A stretch of 64,000 bases of DNA from Geothrix fuzhouensis (GTDB lineage Bacteria > Acidobacteriota > Holophagae > Holophagales > Holophagaceae): positions 1,116,001 through 1,180,000 of the forward strand of contig NZ_JANHMQ010000001.1 in NCBI RefSeq assembly GCF_024609325.1. Direction: 5' to 3'. Below the pieces are notes generated by a model. The model saw nothing but the letters and a program-made list of their open reading frames with translations, did no database searches and was not told the origin of the DNA. The first letter of the stretch is position 1, and each line of letters begins with the position of its first letter. The position numbers were made by a program, and so were the translations under genes. This document shows positions 7,619-16,163 of this stretch, piece after piece.

Positions 7619-10600
7619 TCAGAACTTGGCGCGGACGCCGAGCTGGACCTCGCGGGTGCTGCGGTCGGGCAGGTTGATGAAGCCGAAGTCCGTCGAGGGG
7701 ACAAAGCCGACGGTGGGGTTGCCCTGGGTGCCGGTGGTCAGCGTGGTGCGCTGGTTGGCCCAGTTCGGCAGGTTGAAGATGTCGATGAAGGTCTGCACCT
7801 CGAAGCGGCGGGCGATCTTGAAGTCCCGGCTCAGGCGCAGGTCCAGGCTGCGGACCGAGGGCTGCCGGAACTGGTTGCGCTCGGTGTCCGGGCTGTAGTC
7901 GTTCGTCGCGCCGTCGCCGTTCAGGTCGCCGGAGTAGGAGACACCCGCGATGGTGCGACCGGTGTTGAAGGAGCTGTAGGGCCGACCGGAGGTGTAGCTG
8001 AAGTTCACGGCGCCCTGGATGCCCCAGTAGACGGGGAAATAGCCGGCGAAGACCACGCGCCAGCGGCGGTCATTGTCGCTGTAGGCGTAGGTGGCCAGGG
8101 GATCCGCCGGGTTGTTGACGTTGGAATCCGAGCTGGCGCTGGCGGTGGTGCGCTCGTTGGAGTTGTTGTCCCGGGCCTTGGACCAGGTCAGGTTGGAGGT
8201 GAAGCCCCACCCGGACTCGGCCCGCTTGGACAGCGTGAGGATCAGGGCCTGGTACTTGCCCTCGCCGTCGTTCCGGCTGAGGAACACGTCCCCGAAGCCC
8301 GTGAAATCCAGGACCCGGCCCGCCACCACGGCCTTGCCGGGGCGGGTGCCGCCGAACCGGTTGGTGGCGAGGGGGTAGCCATCGCTGTAGTACGAGCCGG
8401 CGGGGGCCCCGGTCTGGTTCAGGTTGATATTGACGAAGTACTGGAGGTTCTCGAACTTCGCGTAGACGCCCTGGATGCCCACGGTGTAGCCGCTGTCATA
8501 GGCGTGCTCCACGCCCAGGGCGGCGCGCTTGGCCACAGCCAGATCATTCCGGGGATCCCAGACCTGGCCCTGCTTCGAATTGGTGTTGCCCACCGTGGAG
8601 AGCAGGGTGGGATCAAGGCGGGTGAGGGTGGTCCCGGACACGCGGTTCGCGAAGGAGAGGGGCCCGGAGTTGAACAGGGCGTTGTTCGACACGCCGTTGG
8701 CGATCCGGTAGGTGGCGGTGGTGTTCCCGTTGCTGTTCATCGTGTTCGACACGGTGAGGCTGGCGTTCGGGCTCGAGAACCAGCCGTAGCCGCCGCGGAT
8801 GAGGGTCTTGCCATCGCCTTTTAGGTCATAGGTGAAACCGAACCGGGGGTCGTACGACGTGGCGTCGTTGGCCTGGTCCAACCCGGCGAACTGGGGGTTC
8901 GGGCGCGGGTTGTCCGGCTGGTTCTCGCGGGTGGCGCGGAGGCCGAGGCTGAGGAGCAGGCGACGGTCCAGGAGGCCCTGATACTGGCCCTGGACATACC
9001 CGGCGAAGAGCTTGGACTTGTAGGAGATGGCCCCGCCGTAGTTGCTGAAGGCGCCCTGGTAGACCAGCGTGTCGCCGGTGCCCACGGTGCCCGCGGCCCA
9101 GCGGCTGGCCGTGGCGTAGTTCCCGAACTGGAAGGAGCCGTTCTGGTAGCGGAAGAAGGTGTTCTTGAAGTCGAAGAACTGGAGGTCCACGCCGCCCTTC
9201 ACCGTCCAGTCGCCCTGGCTCCAGGTGAGGTTGTCGATGACCTGCCAGCTGTACTCGTCCAATCCGTTGGGGAGGAAGTTGTTCTGGCCCGCCGTGAAGC
9301 CGCTGTTCACCTGGAACTCCGGGGCGGCGGTGGTGTTGGCGTAGCGGGGGCGGCGCTCGATGGCGCGCTGGATGCGGGCCTCGTTCACCAGGTTCGAGCC
9401 GAAGATGCTGTTCAGCTCAGCCACCCAGGAAAGGCCGCTGTTCTTCTCCAGGCCCTGCTGCGTCTGGCCCGTGGTGGGGGCGAAGCTGCTGGTAAAGGAC
9501 GTCGTGCCATTCTCGGACTTCCAGTCCTGGGCGTTCACGCGCAGGGTGGCCCGGTGGTTCTCGTTGATGGTCCAGTCCAGGCGCCCGAAGTAGACGGTGT
9601 TGGTGCGGTCGTTCGTGTAGCTGTGGCCGCCCTCCTGGGCCAGGGTGCGCCCATCGTTCCCCATCACTAGGCCGCCGAAGGTGCCGATGAAGGTGTTGAA
9701 CGCCGCGAGGTTCGTGGAGCTGGAGGTGCCGATGGCGAAGTCCGGCGTCATGTCCTCTTTGTACTTGTAGGTCTCGACGCCCACGAAGAAGAACAGTTTG
9801 TCCTTGATGATGGGACCGCCCACGTTCACGTTGAACTGGGTCTGGGTGAAGTTCTTCGTCCGGGCCTTGTCGGTGTTGGTGGTCCCGCGCGGATCGTAGG
9901 GCACGGACCGGATCTTGGCGACCAGGGACTTGGGGCGGACCTGGTAGAGCGCAGACCCGCCGAATTCGTTGGTGCCCGTCTTGGAGACGGCATTGATCAC
10001 CGCGCCCGCCGCATTGCCGTACTGGGCGTCGAAAGCATTGGTGATGATCTGGAGTTCCTTGATGGTGTCGGCGCCGAAGGCGAAGGGGATGCGCGTGGAG
10101 CCGCGCTGCTCGCCGAAGAAGTTCGACTGGTACGATGCACCGTCAATGGTCAGGTTGTTCTGGATGCCGCGGGCGCCCTCCATGGACACGCGGTTGTTGT
10201 CGGAGTCGTAGACGGACCCGGGGGTGAGCTGCACCAGGGCCGTGAAGTCCCGGCCGCCGGCCAGGGGGAGCGATTCCACCAGCTTGCTGTCCACGGCGGT
10301 GACGCTGTTCACCTGGGTGGTGTCCAGGGTCTGGGACGACGCGACGATCTCCACCATGGCTGAGGCCTCGGCCACGTCCAGGCTGAAGTTGGCGACGGTG
10401 TTCTGGCCCAGGGACACCTGGACCTGAGTGTCCTTCAGGGTCCGCATGCCGGCTGCGACCACCGTGAGTTCGTAGCTGCCCACCGGCAGCAGACCGATCT
10501 GGTACTCGCCCTGGGCATTGGTGGTGGCCGTGCGGACCAGACCTGTCTCCAGATTCCGCAGGGAGAGGCTCGCGGCAGGAAACGCCTGGCCCGCCTTGTT

Positions 10601-10705
10601 CTTGACCACGCCGCGCACCGCGCCGGCCGTGGAGGAGGTCTGGGCCGAGGCAACCATGGCGCAGGCCAGGGCTGTCAGCGTGAGGGTTGCCCAACGTCGA
10701 TTCAT
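7619..10705 (-). CDS. Oar-type TonB-dependent outer-membrane receptor
   Basis: 1028 residues from the ATG at 10705, chosen because a GGAG site precedes it and a signal peptide starts there (hydrophobic to about residue 20, then A-S-A-Q). An open frame extends 37 codons upstream but lacks these. Residues about 28-115 form a carboxypeptidase-regulatory-like (transthyretin-fold) domain (VRGVVKNKAGQAFPAA), then a plug (GGRDFTALVQLTPG, GNAAGAVINAVSKTGTNEF) and a 22-strand-type barrel ending in F. This architecture, often called Oar/'TonB-dependent receptor with CarboxypepD_reg', is strongly expanded in Acidobacteriota. The substrate cannot be inferred; no SusD partner is adjacent. Confidence 0.93.
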   Translation of the reverse strand: MNRRWATLTLTALACAMVASAQTSSTAGAVRGVVKNKAGQAFPAASLSLRNLETGLVRTATTNAQGEYQIGLLPVGSYELTVVAAGMRTLKDTQVQVSLGQNTVANFSLDVAEASAMVEIVASSQTLDTTQVNSVTAVDSKLVESLPLAGGRDFTALVQLTPGSVYDSDNNRVSMEGARGIQNNLTIDGASYQSNFFGEQRGSTRIPFAFGADTIKELQIITNAFDAQYGNAAGAVINAVSKTGTNEFGGSALYQVRPKSLVAKIRSVPYDPRGTTNTDKARTKNFTQTQFNVNVGGPIIKDKLFFFVGVETYKYKEDMTPDFAIGTSSSTNLAAFNTFIGTFGGLVMGNDGRTLAQEGGHSYTNDRTNTVYFGRLDWTINENHRATLRVNAQDWKSENGTTSFTSSFAPTTGQTQQGLEKNSGLSWVAELNSIFGSNLVNEARIQRAIERRPRYANTTAAPEFQVNSGFTAGQNNFLPNGLDEYSWQVIDNLTWSQGDWTVKGGVDLQFFDFKNTFFRYQNGSFQFGNYATASRWAAGTVGTGDTLVYQGAFSNYGGAISYKSKLFAGYVQGQYQGLLDRRLLLSLGLRATRENQPDNPRPNPQFAGLDQANDATSYDPRFGFTYDLKGDGKTLIRGGYGWFSSPNASLTVSNTMNSNGNTTATYRIANGVSNNALFNSGPLSFANRVSGTTLTRLDPTLLSTVGNTNSKQGQVWDPRNDLAVAKRAALGVEHAYDSGYTVGIQGVYAKFENLQYFVNINLNQTGAPAGSYYSDGYPLATNRFGGTRPGKAVVAGRVLDFTGFGDVFLSRNDGEGKYQALILTLSKRAESGWGFTSNLTWSKARDNNSNERTTASASSDSNVNNPADPLATYAYSDNDRRWRVVFAGYFPVYWGIQGAVNFSYTSGRPYSSFNTGRTIAGVSYSGDLNGDGATNDYSPDTERNQFRQPSVRSLDLRLSRDFKIARRFEVQTFIDIFNLPNWANQRTTLTTGTQGNPTVGFVPSTDFGFINLPDRSTREVQLGVRAKF

Positions 10706-10890
10706 CGTCGCTCCAAAGGCCAGGGGAATGGCCGTCAATACGGATTGCGAGTCCCGGTTTATTCCGGTCACCCGAGGGAAGGGAAGCCCCAAGGATCCTC
10801 GATCCCGATCGGGCAACTCAAGTGCCTTTTTTACCCGAACTGTTTCCGGACATTTCCGGCGGCCTTCACCCGGCCGTCACGGCTGGCCCC

Positions 10891-11295
10891 TCAGGCCAGA
10901 TTCCGCGATTTCAGGTAGGTCACGAAGCCGAAATCCCCATCGCTGATGTGGTGCTTCAGCCAGCCTTCCATGAAGGTCGGAACCATCAGGGCCAGCGCAT
11001 GGTGGCTCTCCTGGAACTTGCTGAGCAGTTCGTGGAGGCTGGTGAGCATGGACGCATGCTCGGAGACGTGCTGGGTCAGGTCCGGATACCCGTACCTCGC
11101 CATGAAGGACTCCTCGGTGGAGAAGTGGCGCTCGGAGTGGCTGACCAGCGTGGCCAGCAGCGCCTCCACCTCCTCGCGCTTTCCGCCGGACTGGACGGAG
11201 TTCCGAAGCTGATCGACGATGGCGAAAAGTTCCTGATGCTGCTCGTCGATAATCTGGATGCCCGTGTTGTAGCGGGTGTTCCAAACAACATCCAT
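10891..11295 (-). CDS. Bacteriohemerythrin
   Basis: 134 residues, a single-domain four-helix di-iron O2-binding protein. All ligand motifs are visible: H20 (IDEQHQEL), H57 and E61 (HFSTEE), H76 and H80 (HVSEH), H116 and D121 (HHISDGD). No signal peptide, so it is cytoplasmic. It probably buffers or delivers oxygen, or senses it, in a microaerophile or facultative anaerobe. It lies upstream of the TonB receptor on the same strand, but 185 bp separate them, so a shared transcript is not evident. Confidence 0.95.
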   Translation of the reverse strand: MDVVWNTRYNTGIQIIDEQHQELFAIVDQLRNSVQSGGKREEVEALLATLVSHSERHFSTEESFMARYGYPDLTQHVSEHASMLTSLHELLSKFQESHHALALMVPTFMEGWLKHHISDGDFGFVTYLKSRNLA

Positions 11296-11540
11296 GGTCC
11301 AGATCCTTTTCGTGATGAAAGCACTGGGATCCGGTCAGGGGCCATCGCGAACAGGCAGGCTAACTAGCGGATCTACATACAGGGGACTGACAGCTGAATG
11401 TAGACTTCCGCGATCTTTAGATCAAGGAGATTGTGCTTTCCCATGACATGGGTGTAGTTGCCTGGCAGACCCCGATTTGGCCCTCTTCCCGCGCAGGCCC
11501 GGGGCCGCCATCCCTACCATGAGACAACTCACCAAACCAA
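11296..11540. other. Intergenic region without a recognisable gene
   Basis: The space between the bacteriohemerythrin start and the terminator of tRNA-Leu(CAA). Short imperfect palindromes occur near 11376-11405 (CATACAGGGG / GACAGCTGAATG) but no coherent gene, riboswitch or repeat was found. It should contain the hemerythrin promoter. Confidence 0.4.
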
Positions 11541-11542
11541 CA

Positions 11543-11559
11543 GGGCCCCTTCGGGGCCC
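11543..11559 (-). terminator. Terminator of tRNA-Leu(CAA)
   Basis: GGGCCCC-TTC-GGGGCCC hairpin 6 bases downstream of the tRNA 3' end on the minus strand, followed on that strand by TGTTGGTTTGG. Consistent with intrinsic termination of the tRNA transcript. Confidence 0.7.
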
Positions 11560-11564
11560 GTCCT

Positions 11565-11651
<87 letters not shown>

Positions 11652-11758
11652 CAGAAGCGCCAGGATATCGCGGCAATGCGGGTTTTCATAGGCCCCGGAA
11701 TCAGTGCCTTGCGTTGCGCCGCCTGAAGACATGCAGCAGGGAACCCCCGGGAAGAACC

Positions 11759-13468
11759 TCAAATCGCCGTAAGGGGAATCCTCCGCCCGGCCCCGAAGGC
11801 CTTGGGACTCACCTTGAAGGCAAATGGCAGTTGGCGCCGCTTGAATTCAGTGCGGCGCAGCAGTCCGAGAATGCGGGGCAGTCCGGCCCGCGCCTGCTCC
11901 AGGGCCGGGCCCTCCAGCAGCAGGGCCAGATCTTCAGCAAGTCCCTCCTCGGGTCGCTGGGCTTCAAGGGCCGTGCCCAGAATGGCGTCCAGCTGGGCGT
12001 AAGGCAGCAGGCTGGCCTCGTCCGTCTGATCTGGCCGCAGTTCCGCGGTGGGCGCGCGCTCCACCACGCCGCGGGGGACGGCCTCCCCCAGTTCCCGGGC
12101 CACGGCGTAGACCCGGGCCTTGAGACAGTCCCCCAGCGGCGCGAAGGCCCCGATGCCATCGCCATAGAGCGTGAAGTAGCCCGTGGCGGCTTCGCTCTTG
12201 TTGCCCGTATTCAACACGGCGACATGGCCCGTGCCAAGCCGGCGGTGAACCTCCGGTTCGGATGTCATGGCCATGAGCAGGCTGCCGCGGCAACGGCTCT
12301 GCAGGTTTTCGTCGGTCAGGCTGAAGGCGCGCCCCGGCAGGGCCTGCTCAAGCGCGGCGGCGAAACCCGCGAAAGGTGCATCCGCATCCAGACTGAGGAA
12401 GGAGATGCCGAGCTGCCGGGCCTGCTGCTCCGCCAGGGCCGAGCTTTCCCCGCTGCTGAACCGGGTGGGCAGGGCCACGCCCAGGACGCGTCCGGGGCCG
12501 ACAGCTTCTACCGCCAGGGCGGCGGCCACGGCGCTGTCGATGCCACCGGAAAGCCCCATCACCAACGCCTCGAGCCCCTGTTTGGCCAGGTTGTCGCGGA
12601 TCCCCAGCACCAAGGCGGTTCGTAGCCAAGAGCCCTCTTCCACCGTCCGCCACGCCTCACCGGGCAGGCTGGTATCCACCATGAGCAGGCCTTCGTGGAA
12701 GGGTTCGCAGCCCTGCCAGCGCCCATCCGGGAGTGCCAGCCCCGACCCGCCGTCGAACAGCAGCCAACTTTCAGCGCCCACCCGGCTGGCGTAGGCAATG
12801 GGAACCCGGTGTTTCTGTGCCAGCCCGGGCAGCAGGCGACAGCGCTGAGCATCCTTCGAGGGGATGGCCCAGGGCGCGGTACGGCCCGACGGCAGGTAGC
12901 TGCCCAGGGCGCTGGGACTGGCGCTGCCATTGAGGATCAGCGTGGCCCCGGCCGCCGCCAGATCCGCGATCGGATCGATGCCGTAGTCCACCGGGGCATT
13001 CCCCAGCTGCGGATCCGCCCAGAGATCCTCGCAGATGGAGAGGCCAATTCGCTGGCCGCGGAAGGCCACCAGCGGCTGAGGCGAGGGGTCCGGCTCAAAG
13101 TAGCGGTGTTCGTCGAAGACGTCGTAGCTGGGCAAGACGCGCTTGTGGGCACAGTGGCGGAGGGCGCCGTCCTCGCACCACCACAGCTCGTTCCAGAGGC
13201 GCCCCGAGGGGGCCGACCTTGCCGTGCCGAAGACCAGGGGCACGGGGCCGGAAAGGGCCGCCAGCCGGTGGGATTCCCGCTCGATGCGCCGGCGCAGGGC
13301 CGGCTCCCAAAGCCGGTCCTCGGCGAGATAACCTGGAATCGCCAGCTCCGGCGCCAGGACCAGCTCCGCTCCGGCGGCCACGGCCCCAGCATAGGCAGAC
13401 TCCACCCTTCGGCCGTTGCCCTCGGGATCGCCAAGGCGGGCGTTGAGCTGAAGCAGGGCGATTCTCAT
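11759..13468 (-). CDS. nadE: Glutamine-dependent NAD+ synthetase
   Basis: 569 residues: an N-terminal nitrilase-type glutaminase domain with triad E41 (APELAIPGY), K109 (HKRVLP) and C146 (SICEDLW), then an ATP-pyrophosphatase synthetase domain with P-loop S-G-G-I-D-S at 307-312. It amidates nicotinic acid adenine dinucleotide to NAD+ with ammonia channelled from glutamine, in the cytoplasm. It lies 21 bp downstream of the PAS histidine kinase gene on the same strand and may share its transcript. Length and motifs are typical of the E. coli-distinct, two-domain NadE class. Confidence 0.96.
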   Translation of the reverse strand: MRIALLQLNARLGDPEGNGRRVESAYAGAVAAGAELVLAPELAIPGYLAEDRLWEPALRRRIERESHRLAALSGPVPLVFGTARSAPSGRLWNELWWCEDGALRHCAHKRVLPSYDVFDEHRYFEPDPSPQPLVAFRGQRIGLSICEDLWADPQLGNAPVDYGIDPIADLAAAGATLILNGSASPSALGSYLPSGRTAPWAIPSKDAQRCRLLPGLAQKHRVPIAYASRVGAESWLLFDGGSGLALPDGRWQGCEPFHEGLLMVDTSLPGEAWRTVEEGSWLRTALVLGIRDNLAKQGLEALVMGLSGGIDSAVAAALAVEAVGPGRVLGVALPTRFSSGESSALAEQQARQLGISFLSLDADAPFAGFAAALEQALPGRAFSLTDENLQSRCRGSLLMAMTSEPEVHRRLGTGHVAVLNTGNKSEAATGYFTLYGDGIGAFAPLGDCLKARVYAVARELGEAVPRGVVERAPTAELRPDQTDEASLLPYAQLDAILGTALEAQRPEEGLAEDLALLLEGPALEQARAGLPRILGLLRRTEFKRRQLPFAFKVSPKAFGAGRRIPLTAI

Positions 13469-13489
13469 GTCAACAAGTTACCAGCGTCC

Positions 13490-14632
13490 CTACCAGCGGA
13501 TCTCCGCGCAGGTGCCACCCTCTGGGCGGGGCGCCAGGCGCAGGTCGGCCCCCTGGGCATTGAGCCATTTCAGTGCCAGCGGTAGCCCCAGGCCTGTGCC
13601 ATCGGGGCGGCCGCTTTCGAAGGGCCGGAGCATGCGGAGGGCGGCGTCCTCCGAAAGGCCCGGCCCATCATCCAGGATATCGATCCGCCCCTCGGCAATC
13701 CGCACCAGGATCCGGCCGCCGAGGGGCGTGGCTTGACAGGCATTTTCCAGCAGATTCACCAGGGCCTGGTGGAGCAGCAACGGGTCGCCTATGGCCCCGC
13801 CCTCCCCCTCCGCCGTCAGCTGGCGGCCCTGGCTCATCGAACGGCGCTTCAGCTCCGCCAGGGCCTGGGCCGCCGCCTCCTCCAGGCGGAGCGGTTCCGC
13901 CGCCGGGTCCAGCGGTTTGGCCCACTGGAGGAAACGTTGGACCATCCGCTCCAGGTCCTCGGTCTCCTCCAGCAGGTCCCCCGCGGCTTCGCCGAGGCCG
14001 GCGCGCTTCAGCATCTGCCCCCGGCCCTTGATGACCGCCAGGCCATTCTTCAACTGATGGGCCACCCCCGCCGTCATCTCGCCCAGGTCCGCAAAGCGCT
14101 CCCGCAGCTGGCGACGGTGTTCCTCGATCTCGGCCTCGGTGACGTCCTCGAACTGCACGAGCGCGCCGATGCGATCCGGAGCCTCGATGCGCTGGAGCCG
14201 CCAGCGACGGCCCCCAGCCGAGCAGCGCCAGGCCGGACCGGGATCCCGCCCCAAGGCTTCCCGCAGCCAGGGAAAGGGCTCCAGCACAAAGGCCGCCTCC
14301 AGACCCACAACCCCGGGCCGGACCCCCAGCAGATCGCATCCACGCCGGTTCAGCGCCGCCAGGCGCAGGCGCTGGTCCACCCAAAGCACGCCTGTGGGCA
14401 AGGCATCCAGGAGCCGCTCATGGACGGTGCGCAGCTCTCCCAGCGAGGAGGCCAACTCGCCCCGCTCCCTCAGGCTGCCGGACACCGCTGACAGCAGGAG
14501 AGCCTCTGGATCCGCCTTCGCCCGGCGGTGGATCCGCGCCCAGCGCGCGAGGACCAAAGCCAGGCCGCCGATCGCCACTCCGGACGGGAGGGCGAAGGCC
14601 AACCAGGCGACACTACGGGACAGCGGTTCCAT
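13490..14632 (-). CDS. Membrane-anchored PAS sensor histidine kinase (NtrB-like)
   Basis: 380 residues. One N-terminal transmembrane helix (about 9-30) with no periplasmic sensor domain, a PAS-type domain (about 72-165), then the H-box around H192 (AGVAHQLKNGLAVIKG), N-box (LLENACQA) and G-boxes (DDGPGL, GTGLGLPLAL). The HQLKN H-box and order match the NtrB/AtoS group that usually pairs with sigma-54 activators. No response regulator is adjacent, so it is an orphan in this window. Followed 21 bp later by nadE; 11 bp divergent from the PPDK-regulator start. Confidence 0.92.
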   Translation of the reverse strand: MEPLSRSVAWLAFALPSGVAIGGLALVLARWARIHRRAKADPEALLLSAVSGSLRERGELASSLGELRTVHERLLDALPTGVLWVDQRLRLAALNRRGCDLLGVRPGVVGLEAAFVLEPFPWLREALGRDPGPAWRCSAGGRRWRLQRIEAPDRIGALVQFEDVTEAEIEEHRRQLRERFADLGEMTAGVAHQLKNGLAVIKGRGQMLKRAGLGEAAGDLLEETEDLERMVQRFLQWAKPLDPAAEPLRLEEAAAQALAELKRRSMSQGRQLTAEGEGGAIGDPLLLHQALVNLLENACQATPLGGRILVRIAEGRIDILDDGPGLSEDAALRMLRPFESGRPDGTGLGLPLALKWLNAQGADLRLAPRPEGGTCAEIRW

Positions 14633-14643
14633 CGCCCCAGGGT

Positions 14644-15483
14644 ATGCTCATTCCCATGGAGAGACAGCCCATCTACGTGGTGTCCGGAGGTTCCGGCGAG
14701 ACCGCCCAGCGCATGGTCCAGGCGGCGCTGACCCAGTTCTCCAAGGGGGAAAGCTCCGCCCTGGTGCGGCGGTTCCAGAACGTCCGGTCCCAGGAGGACA
14801 TGGATCGGGTGCTCCAGATGGCCGCGGAGAAGCGGGCCGTCATCATCCACACCACCGTTTCCCGGGAGATGCGGTTCTACCTGGCGGACCGCTGCGCCGA
14901 GCTGCGGCTCACCCAGGTGGACCTCTTCGGCAACCTGCTGGACACCCTGGCTCTCTACCTGCGGGAGCGCCCGGAAGAGCGTCCCGGCAGCTTCCATGCG
15001 GTCGGGGACAAGTACTTCCGCCGGATCGAGGCCATCGAGTTCGCCCTGAAGTTCGACGATGGGATCGACATGGGCGGGTTGCCCGACGCCGACATTGTGC
15101 TGGTCGGCATCAGTCGTACCAGCAAGACCCCCCTCTCCATGTACCTCGCCATGGAGGGCTACAAGGTGCTCAATGTTCCATTGGTGCCTGGTGTCCCGCT
15201 GCCGCCGGAACTTGACACCATCCCCCAGGGCCGCATCGTGGGCCTCACCATCCAGCCGGATCGCCTCCAGGAAATCCGCGCCTACCGCCTGAAGCGCCTG
15301 GGCGCCGCGGGCAGCGCAGACAATTACAGCGACCTGGGCCACATCCTCGATGAATTGGTCTATGCCGATGAAATCTTCAAACAGCACCGCCGCTGGCCCA
15401 TCCTCGACGTCACCGGTCGCAGCATCGAGGAAACCGCCGGCCTTGTGCTGGACCGCGTCTTCGGCAAGGAGCGGGCGGTCTGA
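14644..15483 (+). CDS. ppsR: Pyruvate,phosphate dikinase / PEP synthase regulatory protein
   Basis: 279 residues (or 275 from ATG 14656, which lies nearer the conserved start PIYVVSGGSGETA; neither ATG has a clear RBS). DUF299/PSRP family: a bifunctional ADP-dependent kinase and phosphate-dependent pyrophosphorylase that switches PPDK or PEP synthase off and on by modifying a threonine. The P-loop G-I-S-R-T-S-K-T (155-162) and DLFGNLLD (93-100) are family-typical. The target enzyme is not in the window. Divergent from the histidine kinase gene with only 11 bp between starts. Confidence 0.92.
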   Translation: MLIPMERQPIYVVSGGSGETAQRMVQAALTQFSKGESSALVRRFQNVRSQEDMDRVLQMAAEKRAVIIHTTVSREMRFYLADRCAELRLTQVDLFGNLLDTLALYLRERPEERPGSFHAVGDKYFRRIEAIEFALKFDDGIDMGGLPDADIVLVGISRTSKTPLSMYLAMEGYKVLNVPLVPGVPLPPELDTIPQGRIVGLTIQPDRLQEIRAYRLKRLGAAGSADNYSDLGHILDELVYADEIFKQHRRWPILDVTGRSIEETAGLVLDRVFGKERAV

Positions 15484-15514
15484 ACCATCGAACGCAGCGG
15501 GTGCCTCCTAGGCT

Positions 15515-16120
15515 TCAGTGCATGCCCGGAGGAAGGGGGCGGCGCCTCGGGATTTTGGAGAATCGGGGTGCATCCCGCGAGACCGAAGGTGGGTAAGTCC
15601 CGGGCTCGAACCCGTAGCGGAAGATGACTTGCCCGTCAGGGAGGTCGGTCATCCGCACCGGATCCGCCAAGGCCAGTTCCTCTCGGACCTTGGCCTGGAA
15701 GGCGAAGGCTTCTTCCCTGGTCTTTCCAATGAAATGAAGGCGCTGCGGATCGCCGGTCTCCTTGTATCGCCCTTTGCTCGCGGTCTCCAGGGCCACGAAT
15801 AGCGCGCTGGCCACCCATGGCTCAAGTGCGTCCCCACATCGGGTCCAGGCGAGGATGGGCACCACGATGTCGATGTCGTAGATGTCCTCCAACGGTCGGA
15901 TGCGGAGCTCCCCATAGTTGTGAGCCATACCAGGAACCAACCGATAGCGGGCCTTCCGATCCGCCCCGGGCAGTTGCCGGACCACCTCCTGCAAGCTGGG
16001 TGAATGCGCGAGCGCCCATTGGAATGCCCCGAGGATAATGGGGTCCGAGCCGGGGAGGAGTGGCAGTTCCTCAGCGGGTTGAGTGGCCTGAGGTGGTGGG
16101 AGTGGGGGGTGGGTCAGCAT
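15515..16120 (-). CDS. Hypothetical protein downstream of polyP:AMP phosphotransferase
   Basis: 201 residues, not recognised. The N-terminus is Pro-rich (PPLPPPQATQPAEELP). The middle (about 65-135) looks like a folded alpha/beta domain with GELRIRPLEDIYDIDIVVPI and a later TREEAFAFQAKVREELA helix. The C-terminus is basic and Pro-rich (KIPRRRPLPPG). No signal peptide or membrane segment. It starts 43 bp after the pap stop on the same strand and is convergent with ppsR (31-bp gap). Possibly co-expressed with pap; the function is open. Confidence 0.65.
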   Translation of the reverse strand: MLTHPPLPPPQATQPAEELPLLPGSDPIILGAFQWALAHSPSLQEVVRQLPGADRKARYRLVPGMAHNYGELRIRPLEDIYDIDIVVPILAWTRCGDALEPWVASALFVALETASKGRYKETGDPQRLHFIGKTREEAFAFQAKVREELALADPVRMTDLPDGQVIFRYGFEPGTYPPSVSRDAPRFSKIPRRRPLPPGMH

Positions 16121-16163
16121 GGAAAAAGATCTCGCCAGAATGGGTCATCCCAGTCGTTGAATC

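Noticed and set aside
7619-10816. Longer start for the Oar-type receptor at 10816
   Set aside because: The extra 37 residues lack an RBS and would bury the signal peptide; ATG 10705 has both GGAG and signal peptide.
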